Shown: positions 46,760 to 60,000 of the stretch, piece after piece
Layout: the number at the start of each line of letters is the position of its first letter
Position numbering within the stretch: the first letter of the stretch is position 1
Assembly: GCA_947184155.2 (NCBI GenBank)
Contig: CAMXCT020002724.1
Coordinates: forward strand, 124,001 to 188,000
Source: Cladocopium goreaui
Lineage: Eukaryota > Sar > Dinophyceae > Suessiales > Symbiodiniaceae
DNA length: 64,000 bases
Direction of reading: 5' to 3'
Notes under the pieces: model-generated
Seen by the model: the letters and a program-made list of their open reading frames with translations, nothing else
Told to the model about the DNA's origin: nothing
Database searches by the model: none
Program-made: the position numbers and the translations under genes

Positions 46760-47405
46760 TCAATTTTTTCGAGCTAGCTCAAAACATGTAGCTGGCTCAA
46801 TTTCATCAGGGGTATGTCTTTGACAGTCACCTTGGGCTTTTTCAGAGGTACCATATCTAGTACTAAGCTAATCAGTGGGGACAGAACCTGGCAATTTAAC
46901 AGATTGGGAAGTTTCTGCGAGCTCGCTCAACTGCAACGAGCTGGCTCAGCGACATTGCTCTAGCTCAAACACATCGCTCTAGCTCAGAGACATCGAGCTA
47001 GCTCAGTGGCATCGAGCTGGCTCAATTTTTTCAACGAAAAAAAAACGAAAACGAAAAAACAAAACTCGAAAAAATTGAGCCAGCTACGTCACGTTGAGCT
47101 GGCGAACAAATGTGAGAGCATCAAAACGAATACTTACTATGTATTGGCCGGGTTGATGACGGGACATCGAGCTGGCTCAAGGGCATGTAGCTGGCTCAAT
47201 TTTTTCAATGTTTTTTTTCTTTCCGTTTTTTTTGTTGAAAAAATTGGGCCAGCTACGAGGCGCTGAGGCAGCTACGAGGCGCTGAGCCAGCTACTATAGG
47301 CGCTGAGCCAGCAACGAAGCATTGAGCCAGCTACGTGTCACTGAGCCAGCAAGGTAGCTTTGAGCTAGCAAGGAGGCAGTCAGCCAGCAAGGTAGCTTTG
47401 AGCTT
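46760..47405. repeat. GAGCTGGCTCA repeat, inverted about 47050
   Basis: AGCTGGCTCAA/GAGCTAGCTCAG units at 46770-47030 and 47165-47200, with the inverse TTGAGCCAGCTACG at 47077-47100 and 47245-47405. Many units are self-palindromic (GAGCTAGCTC). Copy 2 has only the first part (61400-61660). Confidence 0.9.
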
Positions 47406-47876
47406 CATCATATATATACCTATGCAATCCCAACCATATAATATACTAAATCTAGGGCAAAACATTTTTTTTGAGGGAGACACGTACCTTTGAGCTGGAG
47501 CGGGAATGTCAAAAGTAACATTCGACTTCTAAGACCTTGTACCGTTTCCGTAATGAAAAGTCTGCTGATAGGATAAACAGGCACTATGAGCTGCCTATTA
47601 AGCTAGCTACTTGCTGAGAACTGGAGAAACCGGGATGACCGAGCACATTTTGACACCATTTTGAGACCAAAATGACCAAAACATCTGTGTTGAACAAACA
47701 GTCATACCTCGATTCGTTTTCCATAGTTTTCAAAGATGTAAGTTGCATCCATTTTGTGTTAACTATAGTTGGATTTAACTGCTGAAAACAAATATGACAC
47801 ATCATTTAACAGTATTTTAATCCCAACAAAGTCCTTAGACTTATTTTGACCATCATTTGACCGTTATTTGACCCAG

Positions 47877-48018
47877 ATCTCCGGCCTTGAGTCTTTTGAG
47901 CCCTCCGAGGCTGCTCTCAGCCGTCGTTCCTTGATCTCAGCGGCCTTTCGAGCGCTGAATCGCAGCGGCACGGGGCAGCTGAGCGCCATTGAGATGCGGC
48001 CCTTTGCCGAGCTCACGG
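47877..48018 (+). CDS. exon A6 (EF-hand-like)
   Basis: TGACCCAG acceptor, phase 0, ISGLESFEPSEAALSRRSL then ISAAFRALNRSGTGQLSAIE and MRPFAELTG, ending before GAGCCTTG, a GA donor. The 142 nt exon has an acidic lead not seen in A5. It is the first exon after the presumed stop of the previous gene. Confidence 0.8.
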
Positions 48019-51000
48019 GAGCCTTGGACCTGGCGGTTTTTTTCTGGCAGGTCATGTGGTAAAATCTTTGGGTTTTTTACCATATGGGAATCCATACCCT
48101 TCAGTTTTTGTTTTTTTTGGAGAAAGCCAGAAAGCCATAGAAATGTCCATTGATGCGGGTGAAATCGACATCCTCGAAGGATCATGCCAACATTAATGGA
48201 TACTGACACACATACTAGCCATCATCCCCAAGCCAGGTTTATGGAATTGGAGGCAATGTGGTGAAGCTAAAACTATAAACCATAATCATACCATTTTTTC
48301 CGGAAAAAGTTGTATAAACCATCCCCAACTAGAGCCTGCCTGAGAGTCTTTTCTGCGGGTGTATTTCCAGAATTGGATAGGAATTGTTGTAGGAAAACCA
48401 TGGAAAACTCGTGCCAATTATTTTTACAACCCTTGTTTCTTTCTATGTTTTGATGAGTTTTGAAGGACACATTCATCACATCATGGCCTCCAGTGCATCG
48501 TGCATCAGGTTTCAGCGGCACAGACAGGGAATGGCAAGAAGAGTTTGAGCTGGTGAGAAAGGAGTGCCACTAAGCCGCAGCTACTGTCGCTTTTACCGGT
48601 CCGGTGGTTGATCATCATTTCGCATGGTTTCGCCGTGATTCGTTGTGTATCCCCCTCCACTTCTTGGACAAAGCATGACAAACCCAAGTATAACATTATA
48701 TTGTTGCTTCATTATATCTCATTTATCCAGATATATCCCAGTGATATTCCCATTATGTGTATGTATATATATATATATCCTTCAGATCCCTCAGGTATAT
48801 GCCAGTATAACCATCGGAAATCTCGATGCTATGGGAACCCCTCTTGGTTCCCTAAAAGATATTGTTCCCCATCTTAAACTCACACATTTAGACCCAGACC
48901 TCTGGTGTAACCATGGGGATCCCACCGGAAGTCCGGGCACCTCAGGTGCCTCATCCTCATCTGGGATCCCATTCACGGACTTCGAGCGGTTGGTGAACGA
49001 CGCCTGGAGGAAAAATCACCGTGATGGGTCATCAATTTGTAAAAACTCACATGGGGAAGAATTGGTACTATACTGTTGGGGATTGGACTGCTATGTTCCA
49101 TCAATTGGCGGTGTTACCATTGCAAGATCTTTTAAATCGTAGTATATCGTAGTATATATAAAGGAGTGATAAAATAGCCTCCATTCTCGCAACTGCCGCC
49201 GGCAGTCTTGACAGATGGCGATGGAGGGAGAGAGAGAGAGAGAGAGAGTAACAAATCCTATCATGAACTGGTGGTTTATTGATCCTGGTCGACATTCACC
49301 GGAGGTAAATCCCACAGATCGTAACTCGTTTATATCCCTGGTAAGTCCTCTAATGGGGCTATCCGATTTGCAACTGGGTGAGAACCCCACTGGCCAAGCA
49401 GTTACAAAGTGTTGTGATCCTCCAAGTATTGTCTTCAATCATTGGAACTTCGATGCCTCATTCTCGCGACCTGAAAGGATGAAACCGAAGTTGCGGGGAT
49501 AGCAACAAATGTGCACCATGAAAACCAGGCTGTCCCCAGGAAAATGATCTACAAATGGTGAGTTTTCCACGTCTATGTTAGCTTGCAGAGGGGGATACAG
49601 CTTTCTAATCTTATCTATACTCAGTACAGGTGAGATAGGAGTTGTCGGAGGGTCTCATGAGTAAAGTTTTATGTTTTTGCCCTTTGAAGGTGCCAAACTC
49701 CTATCTCATGTGGTTCTATTAGTCATTTGAAGGATACCTGCATCAAGTTTTTACATTCCCACGGTTTATGGTTTTTAATGCTATAGGCTATAGGCTACAG
49801 TTTGGACACATGAGATAGGAGTTAGGGCATCTATATCCCATGAAGAATTCCGAATTCCCATCTCATGGGTATATTGTTACTGAACGCAACTTTTTTCATT
49901 TTCTCGTTGTTTCTCTAGTGTTGTTACCTTTAACGGGAAGCGACACGGCTCGCGGAGAACAGACGGCCACGTGTCTCCCTGAATTGTTACCCTCAACGGG
50001 AAGCGACACGGCTCGCGGAGAACGGACGGCCACGTGTCTCCCTGTTGTTACCTTTACCGGGAAGCGACACGGCTCGCGGAGAACAGACGGCCACGTGTCT
50101 CCCCCTTGTTACCTCTAACTCTTTCCGTGCACGTCCGGAATTTCCCACAAGCCTCCGGTAGCTTCCGGTCAGGATACCCTTCCCCACGTCTAAAAAGCAG
50201 GTCTCAAAGCGGGCTCAGCGCACATGAGTTGGGAGTTTTGGCAAATCCCAGGTACCAAAACTCCTAACTCATGTGGCTAGAGATAGGACTAGACCCTAGC
50301 AAGTCTTCTCTCATCCGAGGCCACAAGTCCTAACTCATCAGTACTCAGTATATTTCAATGTTGGCTGACTCTAGGGGGAGGCTTCGAAAGTTGCGTGAAA
50401 TCCCGAAAAAACACCGACATCAGGGCTGCAATTGAAATGTTTTTCCAGATCAATGCAAAGCGGAGGCAAGTTCAGTTCCTGGTAACTGTCATTGATTGGA
50501 AACTACACCCCTGAGAACCAACAGGGAGCCCAAGAAATTGTGCACGTTTTCAATGAGAACACATTTGTTCAATGAAAATCTTCAGAGTTTATGGTAGATG
50601 TTTGGAGCTATCGATTTGTAATTATATCAAAATTATATCATATATATTATATAAATTATGGATGGCTATTACATTGGCCGTCAACCAACTTACACGGGAT
50701 TTTAGATGACACGAAACGTGACCATTCAATGCTCAGGTAACGTACGCCATAATTACTCGTCCAGTATACTCACCTCAGTTTCAAATGACATCTTGCTTAC
50801 CCTGGGGTAAACTAATCGAGATGTGGAAAACCTATGATTTCCCTAGGAAAATGATCTACAAATTGGTGGGTTTTCCACACGGATTATTTTTAGTTTACTG
50901 TTGGGTACTAGTTGTTGGATGTTTTCGGCCCTTAATTGGTGAGTGTTCCAAGATGTTCCAACTGCGCTCGAGAATTGAACACCCCTAAGACTACGGTTGA

Positions 51001-54000
51001 GTCATACTCAGATTAGCCAGATCATCCATGTATGAGGTATTTACCTGCAAAAAATCTCCGGTAGTATGTCGACTCATTTTTTTCAGCTAGAGACCTCCAT
51101 CAGGTTTGATGACACCAGTAGTGGATCAGCATTCCTATCTGGTTGGTGGTTTGGAACATTTTTTCCATGTATTGGGAATAGTAACCCCAACTGGCTCATA
51201 TTTTTCAGAGGGGTAGGTCAACCACCAATCAGATATTGTTGATGGTTAAAATCCCACTAAACTCCCATTAAACACATCAACAGCATCTGGCAACTACCAA
51301 GGACGAGTCTGAGGACGGCTGCTATGCTTCGGACGACATCCTTCGCCATGTGCCGAGCTTGATCGAGTCGAAGGAGTCCGAGTTTTCTCCCGGCAACTTC
51401 AACTGAAGAAAGCTGGGGAAGTATGGAACATTGATGACAATTGACAATTGTCAGGAAGGTGGAATTATATGGAATTATATGGAATTATCTCAAACTTGCC
51501 AAAAGTTTATTGGGCTGTTGAATTGTGGCAATCCACCCAAATAGATGGGGGCATTGGATTTCAACAACCGTAGATGGGTGATAAAGAAGTGCCGCACATA
51601 GCCAAGAGACGATAGGGATTTAACGCCGATTCACCGCCGCCATAGCCTCCACCCAGATCCATTGAGGCACAGGGCAACAAGCAGAAGCTACGATGGTCGG
51701 CAGCTCAGTTGTGGCCACCCTTAGCTGATGCTGTGACACTGGTGGCTGGGATGCGCCCATTAATCCATCTGCCATCTCTTGCCACTTTTATTGAATTCCA
51801 ACGTCGAAAGCCTTTTTTAGTATTCGATCTATTCATTTTGGGGTCCCTTGTTGGGGATATTTGATATGAGGAGGAAGGGAGAAGTGAAACCATTTTGGGG
51901 GTTGATGTCGTGCCAAGTGGTTCATACCCAATTGCAGACAGCCACCAGTGGCCGCACATTTTGGAGATATGGCTGCAAGTTTGTTATCTTTCTTTGTCAG
52001 ACAATTATATAACTACTGGTATTTGAAGAAACACTACGTGGAACAAACATCTCATTAACAAAAACACATTTTAGGATTGGCGGAAGTTACCATGAACTAT
52101 CCCCTCAAAAGAAGTCAGGATGTTTTTGGGGTTGATGGATGATTTGTAGAATTCCAGGCAGACATGTCAATGAACCCCCACTATATCCCCATGGTTCCCA
52201 TATAAAAGCTATAGAAGTTGCCTTCAAACCTAGGGCCTCTAGGGGCACCTTTTTTGTCGCTGAGGCCAAACCTCGAGGCACAGTCCGGGTGAGTTGACCG
52301 AGGGATGGACAGCCCCCCATTGTTGTAGTCAAGGTTTGAAATGGTGTGTGTGTGTGTTTGTTGTTGCGTTGTGTGTATAAGATATATATGATATATATGA
52401 TATATATATATATAATTTATATATATATAATTTATATATATAATTTATATATATATATATATATTATAATATATATAAGATATATATATAATATATGATA
52501 TATACATATATATGATATATATGATATATATGATATATATATATATATGATATATATATATATATGATATATATATGATATATATATAATATATATATAT
52601 ATAATTTATATATATATATATATGATTTATATATATATATGGCTGTCTCTTTTTTTAACGCGTGCAGTTTTTAGTAAAGGCAGGAAGTTCGATTTGTGCG
52701 AACCATACCCCCGAATCATACCCCCGAATCATACCCCAAAAAATCACGATTATGAATGTTTCTTTTGGGATTGTTTGGGATTGCATTGGCCTCACTAGTT
52801 ATAATGGACCTGACAAGCTAATTGACCAGTGTTGGCCAGACCCGATGATCCCTGGCTACCTTCACATACCTTCACGGAGTGGCGAATCTTCTCCACGCGC
52901 GCAGAGTCTCATCATTATCCCTAAGCTGGCTGGCTCTGGGTGGCTGGCTGGCTGGCTGGCTGGCTAGGTGGCTGGCTCAGTTGCTGCTGCTGGTTGGGTG
53001 GCTGGCTATAGGGCTGGCTAGTTACAGCTGGCTGGCTGCGTGGCTGGCTGCTTGCTGTGTTGCTGATGAGGCTGATGAGGGGGATGACTCTGGCTGCGGC
53101 TGGCTGGCTGGCTGGCTGGCAACCAAACCAAAACTCCATCGAAGAGGATCATAAGCCTAAGCGTAGCTGAGCTAAAGGTACATGAGAAGAACATCCAGAA
53201 GAGACGCCGGCAGGCCGGCGGATATAAATCATAGATGTGCATTGGGATCTTCACATTCTTCATATTCAGGTCCTGTCCAAGGTCGTCTGGCAGGTCGAGC
53301 CATTGCAGCCATTGACAAAGTAGCAATCGTAGTAGGTTGTCGGTGGGAAAAAGAGACTCAAGCAACAAAGCTTCCTGAATTCAAAAAAAGATGGGTTTCC
53401 GAATCATACCCCGAATCATACCCGAAATCATACCCGAATCATACCTCAAACTTCCCAATTCTGAACCTTGGTACATTTGCAAGATCAGAACTTGTGTTTT
53501 GTGAGCTCTTTTCTTTGCAACATTTTGCAACCATTCGCCACGGGCTACACTACGCCTCGTGCTGCTTCTGAGAAAAATCCGACAACAGCACCCTGCAGCG
53601 TGCAGCAGCACCCTTCACTAGCACCCTTGCAGCACGAGTTGGGTACAGTACGTAGAAGCATCACCCCTTGCAGCACCTTCCACCCGCATCCGCTCACCAG
53701 CATGCCCGCTCCAAAGCAAGGTTTACAGCACACACCACTCTGACAGCAGCACCTTCAATCATCACCCTCAGGCAGCACCTGCAGCAGTACCCTGAGCGCC
53801 ACCAGCATTGCTCCAAACTGTACACACCACTCTGACAGCAAGCAACACCCTGCACCAGCACCTTGCAGCAGCATTCCAACGGCACCACGATGCCCGCTCC
53901 AAAGCGCACACACCACTCTGACAGCAGCACGCACAGCGTCAACAGCATGCCAGCTCCAAAGCGCCCCACGTATGGTAGAATTGCCAACAGTTGAAATATT

Positions 54001-57000
54001 TTCGGGGTAAGTGTGGGTAAATAACCATACGCGAGGGATGCAGGGAAACACTAAATCAAGGTCCGCGAATCATACCCACGAATCATACCCCGAATCATAC
54101 CCACGAATCATACCCCCTAGTCAAACTTCCCGGGTTGGACACGGTATTTTGAGACATACCCATATATATATAATATATATATATAATATATATATAATAT
54201 ATATAATATATATATATAATATATATATATATATTATATGTACAGTATGTTTGGAATCCCGTTCATGAAGCTGGGATGACCATAATTACCCATCCGAAAA
54301 CAAAAACAATCATACTTTGACAATGGCACACAAGATCATTTCCCTAGGATTGTTGGAGGGTTTGACCACCTAGGAATTCCTCGTGTTATAGACCCCTATA
54401 GATTTACAACTCTGGATGTTGCTGTTTGTCTATTTGATGTTAGCTCGGGTTTTTGTCCACTGCCCCAAACTTAGGTTTGGTTTGGTTGTTTGGGATCTGG
54501 GTGGCTTCACGATTGTGACAATACCGTTGACTGGATTTACAGACCACTACCCCAAACCACTTATCAACCGTTGGTTTGCGTGCTGCTTTGGATTGATTGG
54601 TAATTTGCAATTTTTCCTCATGTTTCATACCATGTTGCTTAGGCATGTTCCCCAGTTTTTGCGGACAAGATTCAGCAGTGCCCCACGGAATGCTGAAGAA
54701 CAGCGTCACACCTGGAGTCGATTCTTCTCCATGGCTGCGGAAGTGGTTTCCCGCTGTCTCCCGGCGCTTTCTGACGGAGAAGACATGCATGAAAGCCAAG
54801 GAAATTTAGGGCTAAGAATTAGCACAAATCATGATGTTCATTCAATTTTCCCAGAAGTTCCCCCAAAATCCATCCGTGGTAGCGCAATTTCAGCGCAGGT
54901 GACCGAGCCGACTTGGTAGAGTCTGCCTTTCGCTTCCTCAACCGAAGTGGCTCGGGGTACCTCAGCGCAGTGGAAATGAGACCCTTTGCGGAGCTCACGG
55001 GCTCCTTGGAGCTGTTGGCGATGGCTAGGGCCTTGGACACTTGGAAATGATGGGGAAAACATCATCGACGTACACCATCCTGGAAAGGTGTTTCTATCTT
55101 TTTGGGGGCTCTGGAAAAGTATTGCAAAGTAAACCTGACACTTTGCTATCATGTGCTATGTATAATGGCCCGGTTGTAGATGATCAATGGACCAATGGAT
55201 AACTCATGGATGCTTAATGGATAAGTACTTGCGAATCTCGATCATGTTAAACAGCTCCTATACTAGCAAAATGAAGATATCCAATACTAAACTAGGGTTT
55301 CGGCTCAGTGGTATTGAATATTAGGGGGAAGAGATTAATTGAGGCTATTCTAGCATGATGTTACTTTCTACTATTTGTTTTTCGGGCCATTATTATCCAT
55401 CGCAATTCAACCAATGGTTGGCTGGTGGTGTTTGGGTTGGTTGAGTACTCCCATCGCCCTGATCATATGAAATCCATTCCCGTTGGTCTCCCAAAGCGGA
55501 ATTGATCAGATTTTATAAGTAAATATGTTAGACTTTTAGTTTCTACGGGGATCTTTGGTCTCAGATTCTTATAGATGTCTTAGGGGCAAGACATTTTTGG
55601 AAGTGCAGCTCCGATTGGCCACCCACGGCAGAGCTGGTGCAGCTTCCAGGCTTCACCGGCACAGACCGGGAATGGCAAGAAGAGTTTGAACTGCTGCGAC
55701 AGGAGTGCGTCTAAGCTGCAGATACGACAGGTACGAACGGCTGCGAGGAACATTGAGGAACTCTCATGAGAATATGATAAGCATTTGATGGCATTCATAG
55801 ATATTCTAAACGTTTGATTATGTTTGATTAATGTTGCTCCTGTGCCTTCATGAGTTGAAACCACCAACCATATATACATATATATATAGCGGGTTTATGG
55901 TGAATATCGCCATCGTTGGGGTATTCCCTTCACAGTCAAGTGTATCGCAAATAGAAAGGCAAATTCTCATTAATGATTTGTGGTTGAATCAATTAACACG
56001 TGTTATCGTCTAAATCATCGAGATTCGAAGTCCATGAAAATCCTATTATCATGCAATGAATATCTATAGATAATACTGGCCGAGCTATATGTTATATAGT
56101 TATATATGAGGTTCTTCAAAGTGACCCTTTTGAGGTAGTTAAGTGACCCTTTGGGGGGGTAAGGGACCGCACTTTTTGGTTGAACATAACTATATAAAAA
56201 GATTCAGATTCCACGAACATCGGACATTATCATGCTCAGATTCCATGAACATCCTATATTATCATGCTCAGATTCCATGAACATCCAATACAGTATATTA
56301 TCATGCTCAGATTCCACGAACATCCTATATTGCTATTTAATCGATAATGTACAATACATAGGGTATCATAGGGTTATATCAGGGGGTTCATGGGGGGGCC
56401 CCAGTCGTCACCAGTCATCACGCCGAGGTCCAGATGCTCGGATCGCTTTGAGCACTTTCGTGCGCTTGGTCAACGATGCTTGGTATGGTATAATAGGGAC
56501 ATCCATGGCCATAGGGACAATGGGGATATTGATGGTTTTAAATGGTTTTAAAATATATGGTAGAGATCATAATGAGATATGAAATGTGATGTTAATGGGA
56601 TATTTAATGTTATATTTGACTTGGATTTGACGAGTGGTGTAAATTGGAATGTTGAGGTTAGATTTATATAATCACAATTAGATGGTAAGATATTGATGAG
56701 TTCTTTTTCTGGGGTAAGCAGTAATTGTTGGTTTGTTGGTCGCTAAAAATGGTAAGCTTTCCGCAGGTTTGCTCTGTGATCTATTCTGTGAAAATCTGGG
56801 TCCGGGCCCTGAAAACCATGCACCCCGGCTCATAAGTAATTGCAATCCTTCCATGTTTAAAATCATTTGGAAGTTTCTGAGAACGAGAATCTCAAATTTT
56901 GCGCCTTGGATGTCCTTCAAATTTGACCATTGTATCTTTTTTCGGGAGCGCCCTTTTCTTGTACAAGCCTTAGTGACATTGTTGTGGACCGGTCAGTCGC

Positions 57001-60000
57001 TATCTGGGGTTTGGAAAGTGGTTCTGAATGCGTGTAGCAGCTGGCAAACCTAGACATCCCACTACACAAATCATTAGAAATCAATACAAATCCCTCGCTC
57101 CAAGTTATGATATGAGGATTGCTGGCCAAAATTCGAGCCTGGTAGACCCAGGACCAGTCAGACAATGGCTGCTATGCCTCTGACGATGATCTCGAAAAAT
57201 TGCTCAGCTCTTCCAGATCCCAGCCTGACGGCAGCTTGGGTCCAATGGCAGGAGGGGGATGGAGGGGGTTTGAACGTGATAAGTGGAATCATTTTTTGGG
57301 CAAGTTGTGTAGATTTGGGGTTTCATGGTTCTGGTGTCAGGGTGCAACATCTGGTTTGTAACTTATCGATTAGAGTACGTGATTTCCGGCAGGTGATTTA
57401 ACATAGACCCTAGTATTCGCCTTTTTTAGGCGGAACTATATAGTCTTCCAACACACTATATGGCAGGGATGGTATAATCATGTTGGTGATGTCAACACTT
57501 GTTTGAAATTTTGACAGGTTGATTTTGCCAGATTCATTTTTATAGAGGGGTCCCAAAAATTGATAGAAAAGTGCGTCCAGGTTACTTTGGCAAAGTTTTC
57601 CCCATGATATATAATATAATGTATTTTCAAGGATATATTTTTGGGGTTGCAATTTGACACCTCCTCCACCTGCGACTTTTTGAGCTGAGGCCAATCTAGA
57701 CACATCGATTCCACGCAGTTTCAGCGCTTGGTCAATGTTCCTTGGGTGGACGTTTTGGCGTCGTCGTTGCAGGTTGGTGGTCGCGTGGTTCCTCCAACAA
57801 CTATGGTGCTATGTGGATCAACCATGGATGGATGACCTCCGGTAATTTAACAGCTAGCTATGGAACATCACCACATCCGCGTGAGTTTGTGATTACATGT
57901 GATTATGATGGTTACCCTGAAAATCAAACGATTTTTTTTCTTTGGAGAACATGATGCTGAACCATGGCATGGAATGAGGTTCAAAATTTCAGATATTCCA
58001 ATATGCCAATATCCTCTGGGGAGCTACATCCTGGAGGTGGCAAAATCATAGAAAATCCATTAATTATTAAGCATCCACCTTTTTGAGTTTGTTTTTCCTT
58101 GACGATCTTGACGCCATTTTCCAGCCGTCATCAGGATTCGTCAGAGAACGGCTGCTACCGCAACGACGACGATCTGCGGCTAGTGGTGGAGAAGCAGAAT
58201 GTGCCGAATGGTGCCCCGGAGCAGCTGCAGCCATTGGTTGATGGGCCGTTGATGGGGTAGGTTGCGGCTATCAACGGATGAGGCACTTCTATGAACTATA
58301 GCTCCTTCCCCCTACATGAATATCGTACGCCCACCTCCAAATCCCGAATTTGTTCCGAGTGATCAAATTTATTTTTCAGGGGTGAGTCTACCCGTTCCGT
58401 ACCCTTTGAACGCTTTCAAAAATGGCCGTCGTTAGGTTGCGTAGATATGTAGCTGCCAGATTTGAGTCATTTTGATTCTCTCAGTCTCCCACCATTCCAA
58501 AATAAAGGCACATTGCCAAAAACATGATCAACTCCTTTCTGCAAGTGTGTTTTTAAATGATTTGAGATTGAGATCCCCAAAACCAGCACAAATGGTCACT
58601 TACTATTGAGCAAAGGATTCCTTCCATGATCGAATTCGTGGCCTCCCGGCACCGCTCGTTTTGTCAGCCAGGTAGCGGCCCCGTTTTGATGCCAGGCAAT
58701 CAGGTCACTTGGGCAATATTCCACGAGCAAAGCCGTATGAAGCACTGCTTGTTCCTTTTTCCACATACCCTCTGGTAATTTAACATAGCTATTGAAAATG
58801 GTGATTTATATATAGTGAATTTACCAATTAAAAAATGTGATTTTCCATAGCTATGTTAGTTTACCAGAGGGTATATATGTCGCGCCAATGTTTAGATTGT
58901 TATGGTAGTTTGTGGTATGACATGTGTGAAATATGTGGCCCAAATTCACCTGAGGCGCCAAACGGCCATCAGGGCAATGACCAACCAGGAGGTGATCGTG
59001 CGGCCTTGATCAAGTCAGTGTTTGATGCCCTGAACACCAGTGGATCAAGCTACCTGAGCGCACCTGAGATGCGGCCGCTTGCAGAGCTCACAGGTCTCTT
59101 CAAATGCATTCAGCACATCTCGGCACAGGTGTGCTATGTTGTTCATGCCCAACAATGAGATTAATGAGCAAGAGTGCAATGCATGTTTTCAACTGTTTCT
59201 CTTGAGTGGACTTGAAGTGTGTAAAGCAGTGAGGTCAATCTCACCATTGCTGATGTGGGCTGGTATGGCGGGTTCATGTTCGATCCAAGGTTTCACAGGA
59301 ACAGACCAAGAATGGCGAGAAGAGTTTGACTTGCTGAGACAGGAGTGCACCCAAGCTGCATCTCAAGGAGATAATGATGGGGAAAGTTTGGTTGGGGATT
59401 CAATCATGTGTCTAGGACCTGCTGTATCCGTATTTTGGGAGGGACAAACTTTTATCGACTTTTCTTTTATATTCGTGGCCTGGCTACAGCTAGACCAACC
59501 GAAAACTCGTGTAATATCATCATGTGTTCACGATTTCTTCCCTCACGTGTTCAAACCAACTGCTGTAGGCAACTTTTAAAAATGATCCACTTGCTGAAGA
59601 TGAGGTGATGGATCCAAGCCCGGGATTGCTTTCACGGATTTCGAGCGCTTGGTCAATGATGCTTGGACAGCTTGTGACGTAGATAATCATAGATAGGAGA
59701 CCATGCAAGGATGTTGGATTGCTGGATGGCAGAAGGGCGTTTGTTTGGCTATGGAAAGGTATCTTTCTGTTCTTCCTCATTCCCTTTTGTTTCCTTGTGT
59801 TTCAAAAAATGATGTCATGTTTTGACATGCGTATGCTGCTTATGTTCTGACTTCGATCCTGTTCGTAAACTGCACATGGCATACGTGGCAATAATCCCTT
59901 CCTCCCTAATTCTACTCACAGCAAGTGTGCTTCGCACCACAGGTACTTTACTACATATACTTTCACGAGTTTTGTTCATTTGTTCATGTTGATTTAAGGT

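Larger units (their letters stand above)
42803..47050. repeat. segmental duplication, copy 1
   Basis: Co-linear with 57468-61690 over about 4.2 kb and differing by scattered substitutions and small indels. It carries exons C4, D4, A5, B5, C5 and D5. Unlike copy 2 it has a MITE at 43184 and a pure GA tract at 46395-46535. Similarity ends at an A-rich run near 47050. Confidence 0.95.
49215..51301. other. long C6-D6 intron with repeats
   Basis: Contains a GA microsatellite (49225-49250), inverted-repeat elements of the ATGAGATAGGAGTT family, a roughly 61 bp tandem repeat (49921-50115) and AT-rich sequence. Open frames here lack conserved motifs. Confidence 0.6.
51407..54898. other. long intron or intergenic region with many repeats
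   Basis: Holds TA arrays, CTGG, CAGCACC and CGAATCATACC repeats (listed separately). A 167-codon open frame at 54416-54919 overlaps exon A7 in another frame and has no recognisable features; not called. Confidence 0.6.

Noticed and set aside
49215-49502. 95-codon frame in the C6-D6 intron
   Set aside because: Begins in a GA microsatellite and has no conserved counterpart in other units.
54416-54919. 167-codon frame
   Set aside because: Overlaps exon A7 in a different frame and has no recognisable motif.
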